From Candidatus Leptovillus gracilis (GTDB taxonomy: Bacteria > Chloroflexota > Anaerolineae > Promineifilales > Promineifilaceae): a stretch of 64,000 nt of DNA. Positions 1 through 8,400 of the stretch are shown here, in pieces. A program made the position numbers and the translations under genes. Position 1 is the first letter of the stretch; each line of letters begins with the position of its first letter. The notes under the pieces are model-generated. The model saw nothing but the letters and a program-made list of their open reading frames with translations. It ran no database searches and was not told the DNA's origin. The stretch spans positions 124,001 to 188,000 of the forward strand of contig JADJXA010000011.1 in the NCBI GenBank assembly GCA_016716065.1, read 5' to 3'.

Positions 1-3000
1 CTGGCGCGAATTTGCAGGAATTCGCGGAAGTGGGCGGCGGAAACGGCCGTGTGTTCGCTGCTGGCTGCCAGGTCGGGGTTAGCCAATAGGGGACCCATCA
101 CCGGCCACATGCTCTGGTTGTCGGCGGCGGCAGGCAGCCCCTTGCCCCAGTTGGTGCTGTTGCCAGTCCAATCCACGGCGTTGAACCAGTCGCCGGAATT
201 GTAGCTGTTGCGGTCCAACGATTTGGAGCGCAGCAGATCATCGCCGGCCTGGAAGAAAGGCACACCCTGGCTGAGCATGACGATGCTGCTGCCCAGGTTG
301 TGCATCCGCACGCGGGCGTCCATGTCGGCCGTCAGCGGCGCTTTGTACTGGATGGCGTCGAACAGCGTCTCGTTGTCGTGCTTGGAGACGTAGACGATGT
401 TTTCCTGGGGGTCCTGGGTGTAACCGGCCGGGCTGCCGTTGTAGCTGACATCCGCGCCGGTGGTCAGGACGCCGGCCGCGCCGGTGAATTGGTAGTCGGC
501 CAGGTTGCCGGCCAGCCCGACGCGAATCAGGTCGGCGAAGTTGAGCAGGCTGTCTAGTTGGGCCGATGCCGCGCCCTGATCGGTTTCGTTGGGGTCGTAG
601 TAGAGGCCGTTGATGAAGCCCTGCTCTTGCTGCCCGCCAAAGGGCGAACCACCGCGCGCGGCGTCGCGCAGCCGGTCGTTGAAGACGCCGATGCCGGTTC
701 CGGCGGCGTTAAATTGGGTGGCGTTGACGCCGCGGGCGTTGTTGGCCACTTCGCCGAAGTTCCAGCCTTCGCCGTAGAGGTAGATGGCCCGGCCGTCTAC
801 GCCATCATTCGCCAACGTCAGCGCGTCCAGGGCGGCGCGTACCGCCAGCATATCGTCCAGCATATGGTGGCCCATCAGGTCGAAGCGGAAAGCGTCTACT
901 TTGTATTCTTTGGCCCAGGTGATGACCGAATCCACCATCAGTTTGCGCATCATGGCGTGTTCGGTGGCGGTGTTTTGGCAGCAGGTAGAGGTTTCGACAC
1001 GGCCGCTGCCGCTGAGGCGGTGGTAATAGCCGGGCACAATCCTGTCCAGTACCGATTTGTCGTTTTGGCCGCTGGCGTTGGTATGATTATAGACCACATC
1101 CATCACCACCCGCAGCCCCATTTGGTTCAGCGCCTGCACCATCTGGCGGTACTCGACAATGCGCGTCACGCCGGTGGGGTCGGTGCTGTAGCTGCCTTCA
1201 GGCACGGTGTAGTGCAATGGATCGTAACCCCAATTGAACCCATCTAAATCGCGCACTTCGCCGATAATGGCCTGCTGCTGCTCGGAGTCCGGCGGGAAGG
1301 CGGCCAATTCGGTCGGGTCTGGCTCTACGCGGGCGGCGGCGTCTTCGTTGATGGTGGCGATGTCGAAGCTGGGCAGCAGGTGGAGGTGGCTCAGGCCAGC
1401 GTCGGCCAACGCCGCCAAGTGGCGCGTGCCGTCGCTGTCTACGGTGAAGGCCATGTAGGTTCCGCGCAGCATTTCCGGCACGCTTTCATCGTAGATGCTG
1501 AAGTCGCGGATGTGCAGTTCGTAGATGGTGATGTCTTCGGGGGCGGCGAGCGGCGGTTTGGCGACGGCCGTCCACCCATCCGGCAGCAAATCGGCGTCAT
1601 CCAGGTTGACAATCTGGCTGAGTGTGCTGTTGAGCGACAAATTGAAGGAGTAGGGGTCGGTAACCAGGTTGGTTTCCACCGCGCCGGTGGTGGGAGCGAA
1701 GATCTGCACTTCGTAAAGGTAATAGCGGCGGTCCCAATCGGCCGCGCCGACCACGCTCCAGACGCCGGTGTTAGAATCTATGCGCATGGGGAAAAATTCG
1801 GGTGCGTCGGCCGGGTTGTCGTCGGGGAACAGCGCCAGGCGCACGCGCTGCGCCGTGGGCGCCCAGACGCGCAGCACCGGGGCGCCCTCTTCGTAGCTGA
1901 CGCCCAATGGACCATTGTAGGCGAACAGGTCGTCCAGTACGCCGGGAATCTGTAGGCCGGTGGCGTCCAACAGGCCGCCGGCGGCGTCGCTCATGGCAAC
2001 GGCCATTTGCCCTTTCAACGCCAACCGCGCATTAAAAAAGTCGGCGCGGTCAATTTTGAAGGCGGCGTAATCGGCCAGGTGGGGGAATTTTTCCTTCACG
2101 CCATCGGGTAAACCGGCCGGATCAGGCGTCAGGCGCAGCCAATCGCCGCCACTGATGTCGCTAAAGCTGAGGCTGAGTTTGCCGTCCAGGCTGTAGTACA
2201 GGCGGTAGGTGCTGCTGTCGTCGGCGGTTATGTCCCAGGCGATGGTATCGGTCGTGACCCAATGCGCTTTGGCTTCGCGGATGTTGCCCACCGGGCCACC
2301 GCCACCGACGCGAATGTTGATCAGGTTACTGGCCGAATCCCAGGCGAATGTGACCAGGTCGCCATCGGCGGCGACGGTGAAGGGGATGTTGGCTCCATCC
2401 AGCGCGCCGCCTTCGCCATAGCTGTCATCCGGGTTCTGGCCGACAGCGACGCGGGCTTCATACTCACCGGCGGGGATGGCGTCGGTCTGGAATAGGAAAA
2501 GGCCGTCGCCGTCGGGGTCTTGCAGCCAGGAGCGCAGGCAGTCGGCCTGCCAGTCGGCGGCGCAGCCCAGTTCATCTTGAAAGCTGCCGGGTACGTTGGC
2601 GATGACGCTGTTGACGCTGTCGGCGACCCAGCCGGTTTGGGTGGAGAAGAGGAAAGTGACGGCCGTTTCTTGCGCCAGCGACAAGGGGACGTTAGGGCCG
2701 CCGGGCTGGGCGGCCAGCCCAAAGTTCACGTCCCAACTGCCGTTGAGGGCGGCTTTGTATTCGTAATCGCCGGCGGGGATGGTGAAGGTATTGGACCAAA
2801 GCTGGTCGGTTTCGTTATAAATCAGGGCGGTGGCTTCGCATTCTGGCTGCCAATCGCCGGGGCAGCCCAGGACGCTCTGAATTGTGCCGGGGATGACGAC
2901 CAGGTTGGGCTGGGCGACAGCCGGGGCGGGCATTCCGGCGGACGGAGCGGAAGTGGCCGCCAAGGATGGATCGCCGGTCGTGATTTCTAGGGAATCAGCC

Positions 3001-3677
3001 GCCGGGTCGTAATTAAAGATGACAGCTTCCGCTTCGCTGACAGTGAAGGGGGTGGGATCACCCTCGCGGAGCTTCACGCCGAGGTCAAAGGCGAGATTTA
3101 CCTCATAATTGCCGGGTGGGATAGCAGCGGTGATGAATTGATAGAGGCCGCTGCCGCTTGGGTCCTGCAGCTGGGCAAGTCCGCAGTCTCTTTGCCAATC
3201 TTCGGCGCAGCCTAGCTCATCCTGGAAATCACCAACGAGGTGGACCAGGCGACTATTGATACTATCGCTTACCCAGCGTGTCTTATGGCTGTACCAGAAG
3301 GTGACGAAGCCATCGGCGGGTACGGTCAGGGGGATGTTGGGGCCGTAGTATTCGGCGTTTAGTCCGTAGTTGTCGGCCCAGGTTCCGTTGAGGGCGGCTT
3401 TGTATTCATAGGACCCGGCTTTCAGGGCAAAGGTTCCCAGCCACAAGTCGCCTTGCGGATCATAGGTAAGAAAGGTGGCTTCGCAGTCGGTGTTCCAGTC
3501 GCCGGGGCAGCCAAGTTGGGCCTGGAAACTACCAGCGATGGTCACACTGTCCGGGTTGGGGATGTTTTCCGGGTCGTCGCGCTGCGCCAGCAGGCGCGGG
3601 GTGGTGAGGGCCAGGGTTAGCAGCAAGATGATGAAGACAAGCAGTCGGGTGGTGATGGGGGAATGTTGGGATTTCAT
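1..3677 (-). CDS. pulA: Secreted type I pullulanase with four X25-like modules (3' end outside window)
   Basis: This gene hydrolyses alpha-1,6 branches of pullulan, glycogen or amylopectin outside the cell. About 1225 residues are visible. A signal peptide covers residues 1-31 (hydrophobic run LLVFIILLLTLALTT). Four X25-like carbohydrate modules start near residues 46, 149, 262 and 364, each with a G-x-x-Q-x-x-LGC-x-x-DW core. The type I signature FNWGYDP lies near 812. GH13 regions follow: DVVYNHTNASG near 861, VDAFRFDLMG near 926 (nucleophile Asp), YLYGEGWNFG near 966 (acid Glu) and SKHDNETLFD near 1092. The start ATG at 3677 immediately precedes the signal peptide. The gene stands alone, and its C-terminus lies beyond the left edge. 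The assignment is from motifs; exact specificity (pullulanase versus glycogen debranching) is inferred. Confidence 0.93.
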   Translation of the reverse strand, partial: MKSQHSPITTRLLVFIILLLTLALTTPRLLAQRDDPENIPNPDSVTIAGSFQAQLGCPGDWNTDCEATFLTYDPQGDLWLGTFALKAGSYEYKAALNGTWADNYGLNAEYYGPNIPLTVPADGFVTFWYSHKTRWVSDSINSRLVHLVGDFQDELGCAEDWQRDCGLAQLQDPSGSGLYQFITAAIPPGNYEVNLAFDLGVKLREGDPTPFTVSEAEAVIFNYDPAADSLEITTGDPSLAATSAPSAGMPAPAVAQPNLVVIPGTIQSVLGCPGDWQPECEATALIYNETDQLWSNTFTIPAGDYEYKAALNGSWDVNFGLAAQPGGPNVPLSLAQETAVTFLFSTQTGWVADSVNSVIANVPGSFQDELGCAADWQADCLRSWLQDPDGDGLFLFQTDAIPAGEYEARVAVGQNPDDSYGEGGALDGANIPFTVAADGDLVTFAWDSASNLINIRVGGGGPVGNIREAKAHWVTTDTIAWDITADDSSTYRLYYSLDGKLSLSFSDISGGDWLRLTPDPAGLPDGVKEKFPHLADYAAFKIDRADFFNARLALKGQMAVAMSDAAGGLLDATGLQIPGVLDDLFAYNGPLGVSYEEGAPVLRVWAPTAQRVRLALFPDDNPADAPEFFPMRIDSNTGVWSVVGAADWDRRYYLYEVQIFAPTTGAVETNLVTDPYSFNLSLNSTLSQIVNLDDADLLPDGWTAVAKPPLAAPEDITIYELHIRDFSIYDESVPEMLRGTYMAFTVDSDGTRHLAALADAGLSHLHLLPSFDIATINEDAAARVEPDPTELAAFPPDSEQQQAIIGEVRDLDGFNWGYDPLHYTVPEGSYSTDPTGVTRIVEYRQMVQALNQMGLRVVMDVVYNHTNASGQNDKSVLDRIVPGYYHRLSGSGRVETSTCCQNTATEHAMMRKLMVDSVITWAKEYKVDAFRFDLMGHHMLDDMLAVRAALDALTLANDGVDGRAIYLYGEGWNFGEVANNARGVNATQFNAAGTGIGVFNDRLRDAARGGSPFGGQQEQGFINGLYYDPNETDQGAASAQLDSLLNFADLIRVGLAGNLADYQFTGAAGVLTTGADVSYNGSPAGYTQDPQENIVYVSKHDNETLFDAIQYKAPLTADMDARVRMHNLGSSIVMLSQGVPFFQAGDDLLRSKSLDRNSYNSGDWFNAVDWTGNSTNWGKGLPAAADNQSMWPVMGPLLANPDLAASSEHTAVSAAHFREFLQIRA

Positions 3678-3693
3678 ACAATCTCCTAAGCTA

Positions 3694-3735
3694 GGAATTT
3701 ATGACAAAGGGACAAAGGTAAAAAGGAACAAAAGT
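3694..3735. repeat. Short dispersed repeat, copy 1 (AATTTATNACAAAGGGACAAAG family)
   Basis: A stretch of about 40 bases upstream of the pullulanase start closely matches 58684-58727, downstream of menA. Both share AATTTATNACAAAGGGACAA and continue with AAAGGAANAAAAG. The two copies are not part of any gene. At 58.7 kb the same bases form the left arm of a terminator hairpin; here no right arm is visible. Confidence 0.55.
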
Positions 3736-3828
3736 TGCGTTCAACGGCCGTGTCTATACCTCGAATTGTAGCAGAGTATCAGATAGCAGTCAGGCAACGT
3801 ATCTTCTCAAAAAAGCGCGGCGGAGTTG

Positions 3829-3870
3829 GTTGAGCCTGTCGAAACCAACGGTCTTCGACAGGCTCAGACC
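3829..3870. repeat. Inverted repeat with GAGCCTGTCGAA arms
   Basis: GAGCCTGTCGAA and TTCGACAGGCTC form an interrupted palindrome between pullulanase and lipB. The TTCGACAGGCTCA word is a common dispersed intergenic repeat in many bacterial genomes (general knowledge). A diverged half-copy (TTGAGCCTGCCAAA) occurs near 50012. Confidence 0.5.
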
Positions 3871-3916
3871 TCGTTCCCCCAGAATATTGAGAAGATACCA
3901 GAAAACCAACATTTTT

Positions 3917-4022
3917 GTCACCTTGTCAGGTGTCACCATGTCACCTTGTCAGGTGTCACCATGTCACCTTGTCAGGTGTCACCATGTCACCTTGTCAGGT
4001 GTCACCATGTCACCTTGTCAGG
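3917..4022. repeat. 23-bp tandem repeat, 4.6 copies
   Basis: Perfect 23-base units start at 3917, 3940, 3963 and 3986, with a partial unit at 4009. Each unit holds the small palindrome CACCT-TGTC-AGGTG and a second TGTCACC word, so the array can fold into repeated hairpins. It lies 115 bases upstream of lipB in a gene-free stretch. There are no spacers, so it is not a CRISPR array. Confidence 0.9.
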
Positions 4023-4076
4023 TATAGTTTGCCATTTTAGCCATCTGCTGTTCGCTGTGCGCTGGCTAAAAAGCGG

Positions 4077-4132
4077 TTGACTTTTGCGCCACAGAAAGAT
4101 AGCCTTAGGCCATCACGATGAAAGGATGGCCT
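4077..4132 (+). promoter_or_regulatory. Possible lipB promoter and leader hairpin
   Basis: A TTGACT hexamer at 4077-4082 is followed 17 bases later by a weak TAGCCT -10. Downstream, AGGCCAT (4107-4113) pairs with ATGGCCT (4126-4132), placing the AAAGGA Shine-Dalgarno of lipB in the loop. Whether this hairpin limits translation is a guess. Confidence 0.3.
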
Positions 4133-4136
4133 GCAC

Positions 4137-4826
4137 ATGATCACGGCGACGTGGCTCGGACAAATGGCGTATGACGCCGCCTGGGAACGGCAAAAAGAGA
4201 TGGTGGCGGTGCGTGGTGAAACGCCAGACCTACCAGATGAACTGCTGCTGCTGGAACACCCGCCCACCTATACCCTGGGGCGCAGTGGCAAATTGGACCA
4301 TCTGCTCCTGGATGAGGCGGCGCTGGACGCTCAGGGCTTCACGGTTCGCTGGGTAGACCGGGGCGGCGACATTACGTATCATGGGCCAGGGCAGTTGGTG
4401 GGCTATCCCATCCTGAATTTGCCGCGCCTGTTTGGTTTGCAGGGCTTCGAGAAGCCGGACTTTCGCCGCTACCTACAGAACCTGGAGGAAGTGATCATCC
4501 TGGCGCTGGCCGGATTTGGCGTGAGCGGTTGGCGCTATGATGGCTATACCGGCGTGTGGGTAGACCGCCCCGATGGCCCGCGCAAGATGGCCGCCATTGG
4601 CGTGCGGGTGAACGCTAAAGGGATCAGCAGTCACGGTTTTGCCTTGAATGTAAACCCGGACATGGGCCACTTTGCCCATATTGTCCCTTGTGGCATTAGT
4701 GAACATGGGGTGGTGAGTCTGGCGGATGTGTTGGCACGGCCGTTAACCCCCCTGGACCTTCTCCAGCCGATCACCGAGGCGTTTGGGCAGGTCTTTGCAG
4801 CAGAATTGTCAATTGCCAACGGCTAA
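4137..4826 (+). CDS. lipB: Lipoyl(octanoyl) transferase LipB
   Basis: LipB moves octanoate from octanoyl-ACP to the lipoyl domains of 2-oxoacid dehydrogenases and the glycine cleavage H protein, the first step of lipoate synthesis in the cytoplasm. The 229-residue protein has normal family length. The signature RGGDITYHGPGQ spans residues 75-86. The catalytic pair is visible: Lys150 in the RKMAAIGVR segment and Cys185 in IVPCGISEHG. The start ATG at 4137 follows AAAGGA. lipA follows 28 bases downstream on the same strand, giving a lipB-lipA operon; together they make lipoate de novo on the target proteins. Nothing suggests damage. Confidence 0.97.
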   Translation: MITATWLGQMAYDAAWERQKEMVAVRGETPDLPDELLLLEHPPTYTLGRSGKLDHLLLDEAALDAQGFTVRWVDRGGDITYHGPGQLVGYPILNLPRLFGLQGFEKPDFRRYLQNLEEVIILALAGFGVSGWRYDGYTGVWVDRPDGPRKMAAIGVRVNAKGISSHGFALNVNPDMGHFAHIVPCGISEHGVVSLADVLARPLTPLDLLQPITEAFGQVFAAELSIANG

Positions 4827-4854
4827 AAGAGGACTCGACTAAGGACTATAACCC

Positions 4855-5826
4855 ATGACTACCATTAACCTGGATTCTATCGGCGTCAACGAGACGGCCG
4901 TTTTAAAGCCCAAGCACCAGCCCAAGCGCCGCCACCCGGATTGGATTCGCGCCCGCATTCCCAGCGGCGAGAATTATGAGCGGCTGAACGAATTGATGCG
5001 CAGCAAGGAACTGCATACCGTTTGCGAGGAAGCGCAGTGCCCCAACATGGGCGAGTGCTGGGGCGCGGGCACGGCCACCTTTTTGATGATGGGCGATATT
5101 TGCACCCGAAGCTGCGCCTTTTGCGACATCAAAACGGGACGGCCGTTGCCTTTAGATTTTGCCGAACCACTGCGCGTGGCGACGGCCGTAAAAGCGATGA
5201 ACCTGCGCCACGTTGTCATCACCTCTGTCAACCGCGATGAACGGGCAGACGGTGGCGCGCCGATATTTGCCGCTGTCATCCAGCGCGTCCGCCAGATGCA
5301 GCCCGGCTGCTCCATCGAACTGCTCATCCCAGACTTCAAAGGCAGCGCCGACGCCCTAAAAATCGTCATGGACGCCCGGCCGGAAATTCTGGGCCACAAT
5401 GTGGAGACCGTGCCGCGCCTTTTCAAAAAGGTGCAGCCCCAAGACAAATACGAATGGGCTATGACGACCCTGGAAAACGCCAAAAAGATGGACCCCGAAG
5501 TGCTGACCAAGTGTGGCATCATGGTCGGTCTGGGCGAAACTTGGGATGAAGTGCTGGCGGTGATGCAAGATTTGGTGGACCGGGGCGGGGACATTTTAAC
5601 CATCGGCCAATATTTACAGCCCCGCGCCGACCAGCATTTGCCGGTGGAAAAATATTACCACCCCGACGAGTTTGCCGAACTAAAGCGCATTGGCCTGGAG
5701 ATGGGCTTCAAATGGGTCGAGAGCGGCCCGCTGGTGCGCAGCAGCTACCACGCCGACCGGCAGGTGCAGGCGCTGTCGCCGATTTACAAGCAGTTGTATG
5801 GCAAGGAGTTGGTGAGAGGCGGCTAA
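4855..5826 (+). CDS. lipA: Lipoyl synthase LipA
   Basis: LipA is a radical SAM enzyme that inserts two sulfur atoms into protein-bound octanoate, completing lipoyl cofactors. The protein has 323 residues. The auxiliary cluster cysteines are C57, C62 and C68 (CEEAQCPNMGEC) and the radical SAM cysteines are C83, C87 and C90 (CTRSCAFC). The C-terminal RSSY motif that ligates the auxiliary cluster is present (GPLVRSSYHADRQ). The start ATG at 4855 lies 28 bases after lipB, so the two genes are probably cotranscribed. Two ACGGCCGT palindromes fall inside the gene, as in most native genes of this window. Confidence 0.98.
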   Translation: MTTINLDSIGVNETAVLKPKHQPKRRHPDWIRARIPSGENYERLNELMRSKELHTVCEEAQCPNMGECWGAGTATFLMMGDICTRSCAFCDIKTGRPLPLDFAEPLRVATAVKAMNLRHVVITSVNRDERADGGAPIFAAVIQRVRQMQPGCSIELLIPDFKGSADALKIVMDARPEILGHNVETVPRLFKKVQPQDKYEWAMTTLENAKKMDPEVLTKCGIMVGLGETWDEVLAVMQDLVDRGGDILTIGQYLQPRADQHLPVEKYYHPDEFAELKRIGLEMGFKWVESGPLVRSSYHADRQVQALSPIYKQLYGKELVRGG

Positions 5827-5830
5827 CAGC

Positions 5831-5986
5831 AGTATTCACCCAACTCGCAAACCTGAGGACGGAGACCTGGCTGCCAAATTAGCTGACCTGAGAGTTCCGC
5901 CAGGAATCGGCTTCGCGCTAGAAGGGGACCGAAAACGCCAGTATGCCCTCTCCATTAACGACCTCAGATGGCCTGCACTCTGGTGA
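5831..5986 (+). pseudogene. Relic of a HigB/RelE-type toxin
   Basis: A 51-codon open stretch without a good start encodes LADLRVPPGIGFALEGDRK followed by a QYALSINDLRW segment. This resembles the core of HigB-type toxins (LR-x-PPGNRLEALKGDR, then QYSIRINDQWR). The first half and the C-terminus are missing and no antitoxin is seen. It sits directly after lipA. I recognise the motif by eye only. Confidence 0.45.
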
Positions 5987-6080
5987 ATGCAAAGGTTTTT
6001 GAACGTCCGTGCCAGCGCTCGGACGGTGCGCGTTAGGCGGATTAATGCCTATGTCTCTATAGTCAAGGAAGTCATCTGTG

Positions 6081-7349
6081 ATGCAAATATCTATAATCGC
6101 GGGAGGAAGTCGTGGTGATGTTCAGCCCTACGTGGCCTTAGGAAAGGGATTAAAGGAGGCGGGACATACGGTTCGAGTCCTGGCTCCTCAGGATTACCAA
6201 GACCTGATAACAGCCTATGGCTTGGAATTCTTTGACATGGGCGGTGGGGTGAAGACAATGGCGCAAAGCCAAATTCAGGATATTGTCGAGCAGGGCAATA
6301 TCCTGAAAATTCTGGCGGTTACAGGAAAAGGCGCTCAACAACTTGCCCTTCAATCAGCCATAAATGGGCTGGTGGCTTGTCAGGATTCTGACTTGATCCT
6401 TGCCGGCTTCGCCGGACTCTCCAATGGCTTAGCCCTCGCCGAAAAGTTGGGTGTCCCATTCCTTCAGGCTCATTTAATGCCTTTTACGCCAACAAGCGAA
6501 TTTCCCAGTGTCCTAACACCGCAGTTACCACAAACACGGTTAACCAAACGGGCTAATGGTTTGTCACACCGCTTTGCCCAGCAAATGATGTGGCAGATGT
6601 TACGTGCAGCGGACAACAAAGCGCGTGCCCAGGTTTTGCAGATGACACCCGCCCCATTCTGGGGGCCATTTGCGTCCCTGCAACAGGAATCACAACCAAT
6701 CATCTACGGGTATAGTCCACAAGTGATACCGCCTCCTGCCGATTGGCCGGATTACATTCATGTCACAGGATACTGGTTTTTAGAGCCGCCCGCTGAGTGG
6801 GAACCGCCGAGTGACTTGGTAAATTTCCTACAGGCAGGCCCGCCGCCAGTCTATGTTGGCTTTGGCAGCATGCTCAGCCGTAAGCCAGAAGAAACCGCAG
6901 ATTTGGTTTTGAAAGCGTTGGCACGCACTGGTCAGCGCGCAGTGTTATCATCGGGTTGGGGCGGGTTAAAGAAAGATAACCTGCCGGAGACCGTGTTTAT
7001 GGTTGGTTCTATTCCACATAGCTGGCTATTTCCAAAGATGGCCGCGGTTGTGCATCATGGCGGCGCGGGGACAACGGGCGCAGGACTATGCGCTGGAATC
7101 CCATCTATTATCACGCCATTTTTTGGCGACCAACCGTTTTGGGGACAACGGGTGTATGCGTTAGGCGTAGGCCCCCGGCCCATTCCGCGCCGCCATCTAA
7201 CGGTTGATAACCTGGCTGAAGCGATTCAGTGGGCCGTAACCGACAAGACAATGCAAAAGAACGCGACCCATTTAGGGGAGCGCATTCGGGCCGAAAATGG
7301 AATTGCACAGGCTGTAGCAGTCATTGAGAAAAATAGAAATCCAAAATAA
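6081..7349 (+). CDS. UDP-glycosyltransferase of the GT1/GT28 type (sterol or macrolide glucosyltransferase-like)
   Basis: This enzyme likely transfers a sugar from a nucleotide sugar to a lipid or small-molecule acceptor. The N-terminal Glyco_transf_28-like half starts MQISIIAGGSRGDVQPYVAL. The C-terminal half carries the nucleotide-sugar signature VHHGGAGTTGAGLCAGIP followed by FFGDQPFWGQRV. The length of 423 residues is typical. ATG 6081 is preferred over the adjacent GTG 6078 because AAGGAAG lies just upstream. The next gene starts inside its 3' end. The gene contains no ACGGCCGT and is less GC-rich than its neighbours, so it may have been acquired by transfer. The acceptor cannot be told from sequence. 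Confidence 0.85.
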   Translation: MQISIIAGGSRGDVQPYVALGKGLKEAGHTVRVLAPQDYQDLITAYGLEFFDMGGGVKTMAQSQIQDIVEQGNILKILAVTGKGAQQLALQSAINGLVACQDSDLILAGFAGLSNGLALAEKLGVPFLQAHLMPFTPTSEFPSVLTPQLPQTRLTKRANGLSHRFAQQMMWQMLRAADNKARAQVLQMTPAPFWGPFASLQQESQPIIYGYSPQVIPPPADWPDYIHVTGYWFLEPPAEWEPPSDLVNFLQAGPPPVYVGFGSMLSRKPEETADLVLKALARTGQRAVLSSGWGGLKKDNLPETVFMVGSIPHSWLFPKMAAVVHHGGAGTTGAGLCAGIPSIITPFFGDQPFWGQRVYALGVGPRPIPRRHLTVDNLAEAIQWAVTDKTMQKNATHLGERIRAENGIAQAVAVIEKNRNPK

Positions 7350-8259
7350 TCCACCCAACCCCCATGTCCAAGGCGTCACCCCAGATGTGCAGCTGTATGC
7401 GGTAACGGCCGTTGGCCCCATCCCCTTGCCGACTCCGCCTGGCGCGCATTCCTTTGATGACCTCTACGACGGGTTGGCGCTCGGCGTTTACTCCGCGCTG
7501 CGCACCTTTGACCATAACAAATTCTTGCGCCTGGAGGCCCACATTGAGCGTACCAAACGCTCAATGGTCCTACTCGGTTGGGACTATCCATTGGATGAGA
7601 TGGCTCTGCGCCGGGCGCTGCACGCTGTCTGTTCCGCCTATCATCGCCCGGAGGCGCGGGTGCGCTTTGATGTCCTGGCTGAACCGGCGTTGGCCCTGGG
7701 CACAGACGCCCGTGTGCTGCTGGCCCTGGCTCCCTTCACGCCACCTACGCCAGAGATGATTGCCAATGGCGTGGCGGTGGGGTTAACGCGAGAGTTGCAG
7801 CGGCAGCGGCCGTTAGCCAAAACGGCCGATTTTGCCGTGGCGCGCCGCCAGTTGGCTGGTCCCGCGGGTATTTACGAAAATTTGCTGGTAAACGACCAGG
7901 GCTTCATTCTGGAGGGCAGCAGCACCAATTTCTATGGCGTGCGGCAGGGCGTGGTCTATACGGCCGGGAGCGGCGTTTTGCCAGGCGTCACCCGCCAGAT
8001 TGTGTTGGATTTGCTGCTCCAACTGGGCATCCCACTGCGCCTGGAAGCGGTACATCAGGACGAGGTTAGGCTGTTGGACGAGGCGTTTCTCAGCGGTTCG
8101 TCACGAGCGATTTTGCCGGTGGCCGCCGTTGATGGCAAAGCAATTGGCAACGGCCGTCCCGGTTCCATTGGCCGACGCCTGCTGATCGCTTATAATCAGT
8201 TGGTGGCAGAAACAATTCAGTCGGCTGTGCCGGCTGCCGCAGGCCACGAAACACAATAA
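7324..8259 (+). CDS. Class IV PLP aminotransferase (branched-chain or D-amino-acid type)
   Basis: This is a fold-type IV PLP enzyme that transaminates branched-chain or D-amino acids, or acts as an aminodeoxychorismate lyase-like enzyme. The PLP lysine is probably K166 in the AKTADFAVARRQ segment. The typical second half is present: YENLLVNDQGFILEGSSTNF, then SGVLPGVTRQIVLDLL and DEAFLSGSSRAILPV. The only long-frame start is TTG 7324, which overlaps the glycosyltransferase by 26 bases; a GTG near 7385 is a possible alternative. Four ACGGCC-type words occur in it, unlike the preceding gene. Substrate choice within class IV is uncertain. Confidence 0.82.
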   Translation: MRKIEIQNNPPNPHVQGVTPDVQLYAVTAVGPIPLPTPPGAHSFDDLYDGLALGVYSALRTFDHNKFLRLEAHIERTKRSMVLLGWDYPLDEMALRRALHAVCSAYHRPEARVRFDVLAEPALALGTDARVLLALAPFTPPTPEMIANGVAVGLTRELQRQRPLAKTADFAVARRQLAGPAGIYENLLVNDQGFILEGSSTNFYGVRQGVVYTAGSGVLPGVTRQIVLDLLLQLGIPLRLEAVHQDEVRLLDEAFLSGSSRAILPVAAVDGKAIGNGRPGSIGRRLLIAYNQLVAETIQSAVPAAAGHETQ

Positions 8260-8400
8260 GGCGCGGAAAACGCAGAGGTTTGACACGACTTTTGCAGTGA
8301 CATAATGTTTTGATAGCGACCTTTACAAACGAATACGCCATAGAGCACAATACCAGGGAAGGATGAATAGCGCAATTTACTACGCAGGAGGTGTTGAACT

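Noticed and set aside
558..1247. 229-codon plus-strand frame opposite the pullulanase
   Set aside because: It is a shadow of the pullulanase gene, whose active-site motifs are clear on the minus strand.
3917..4022. CRISPR-like array
   Set aside because: Units abut directly with no spacers and no cas genes are present.
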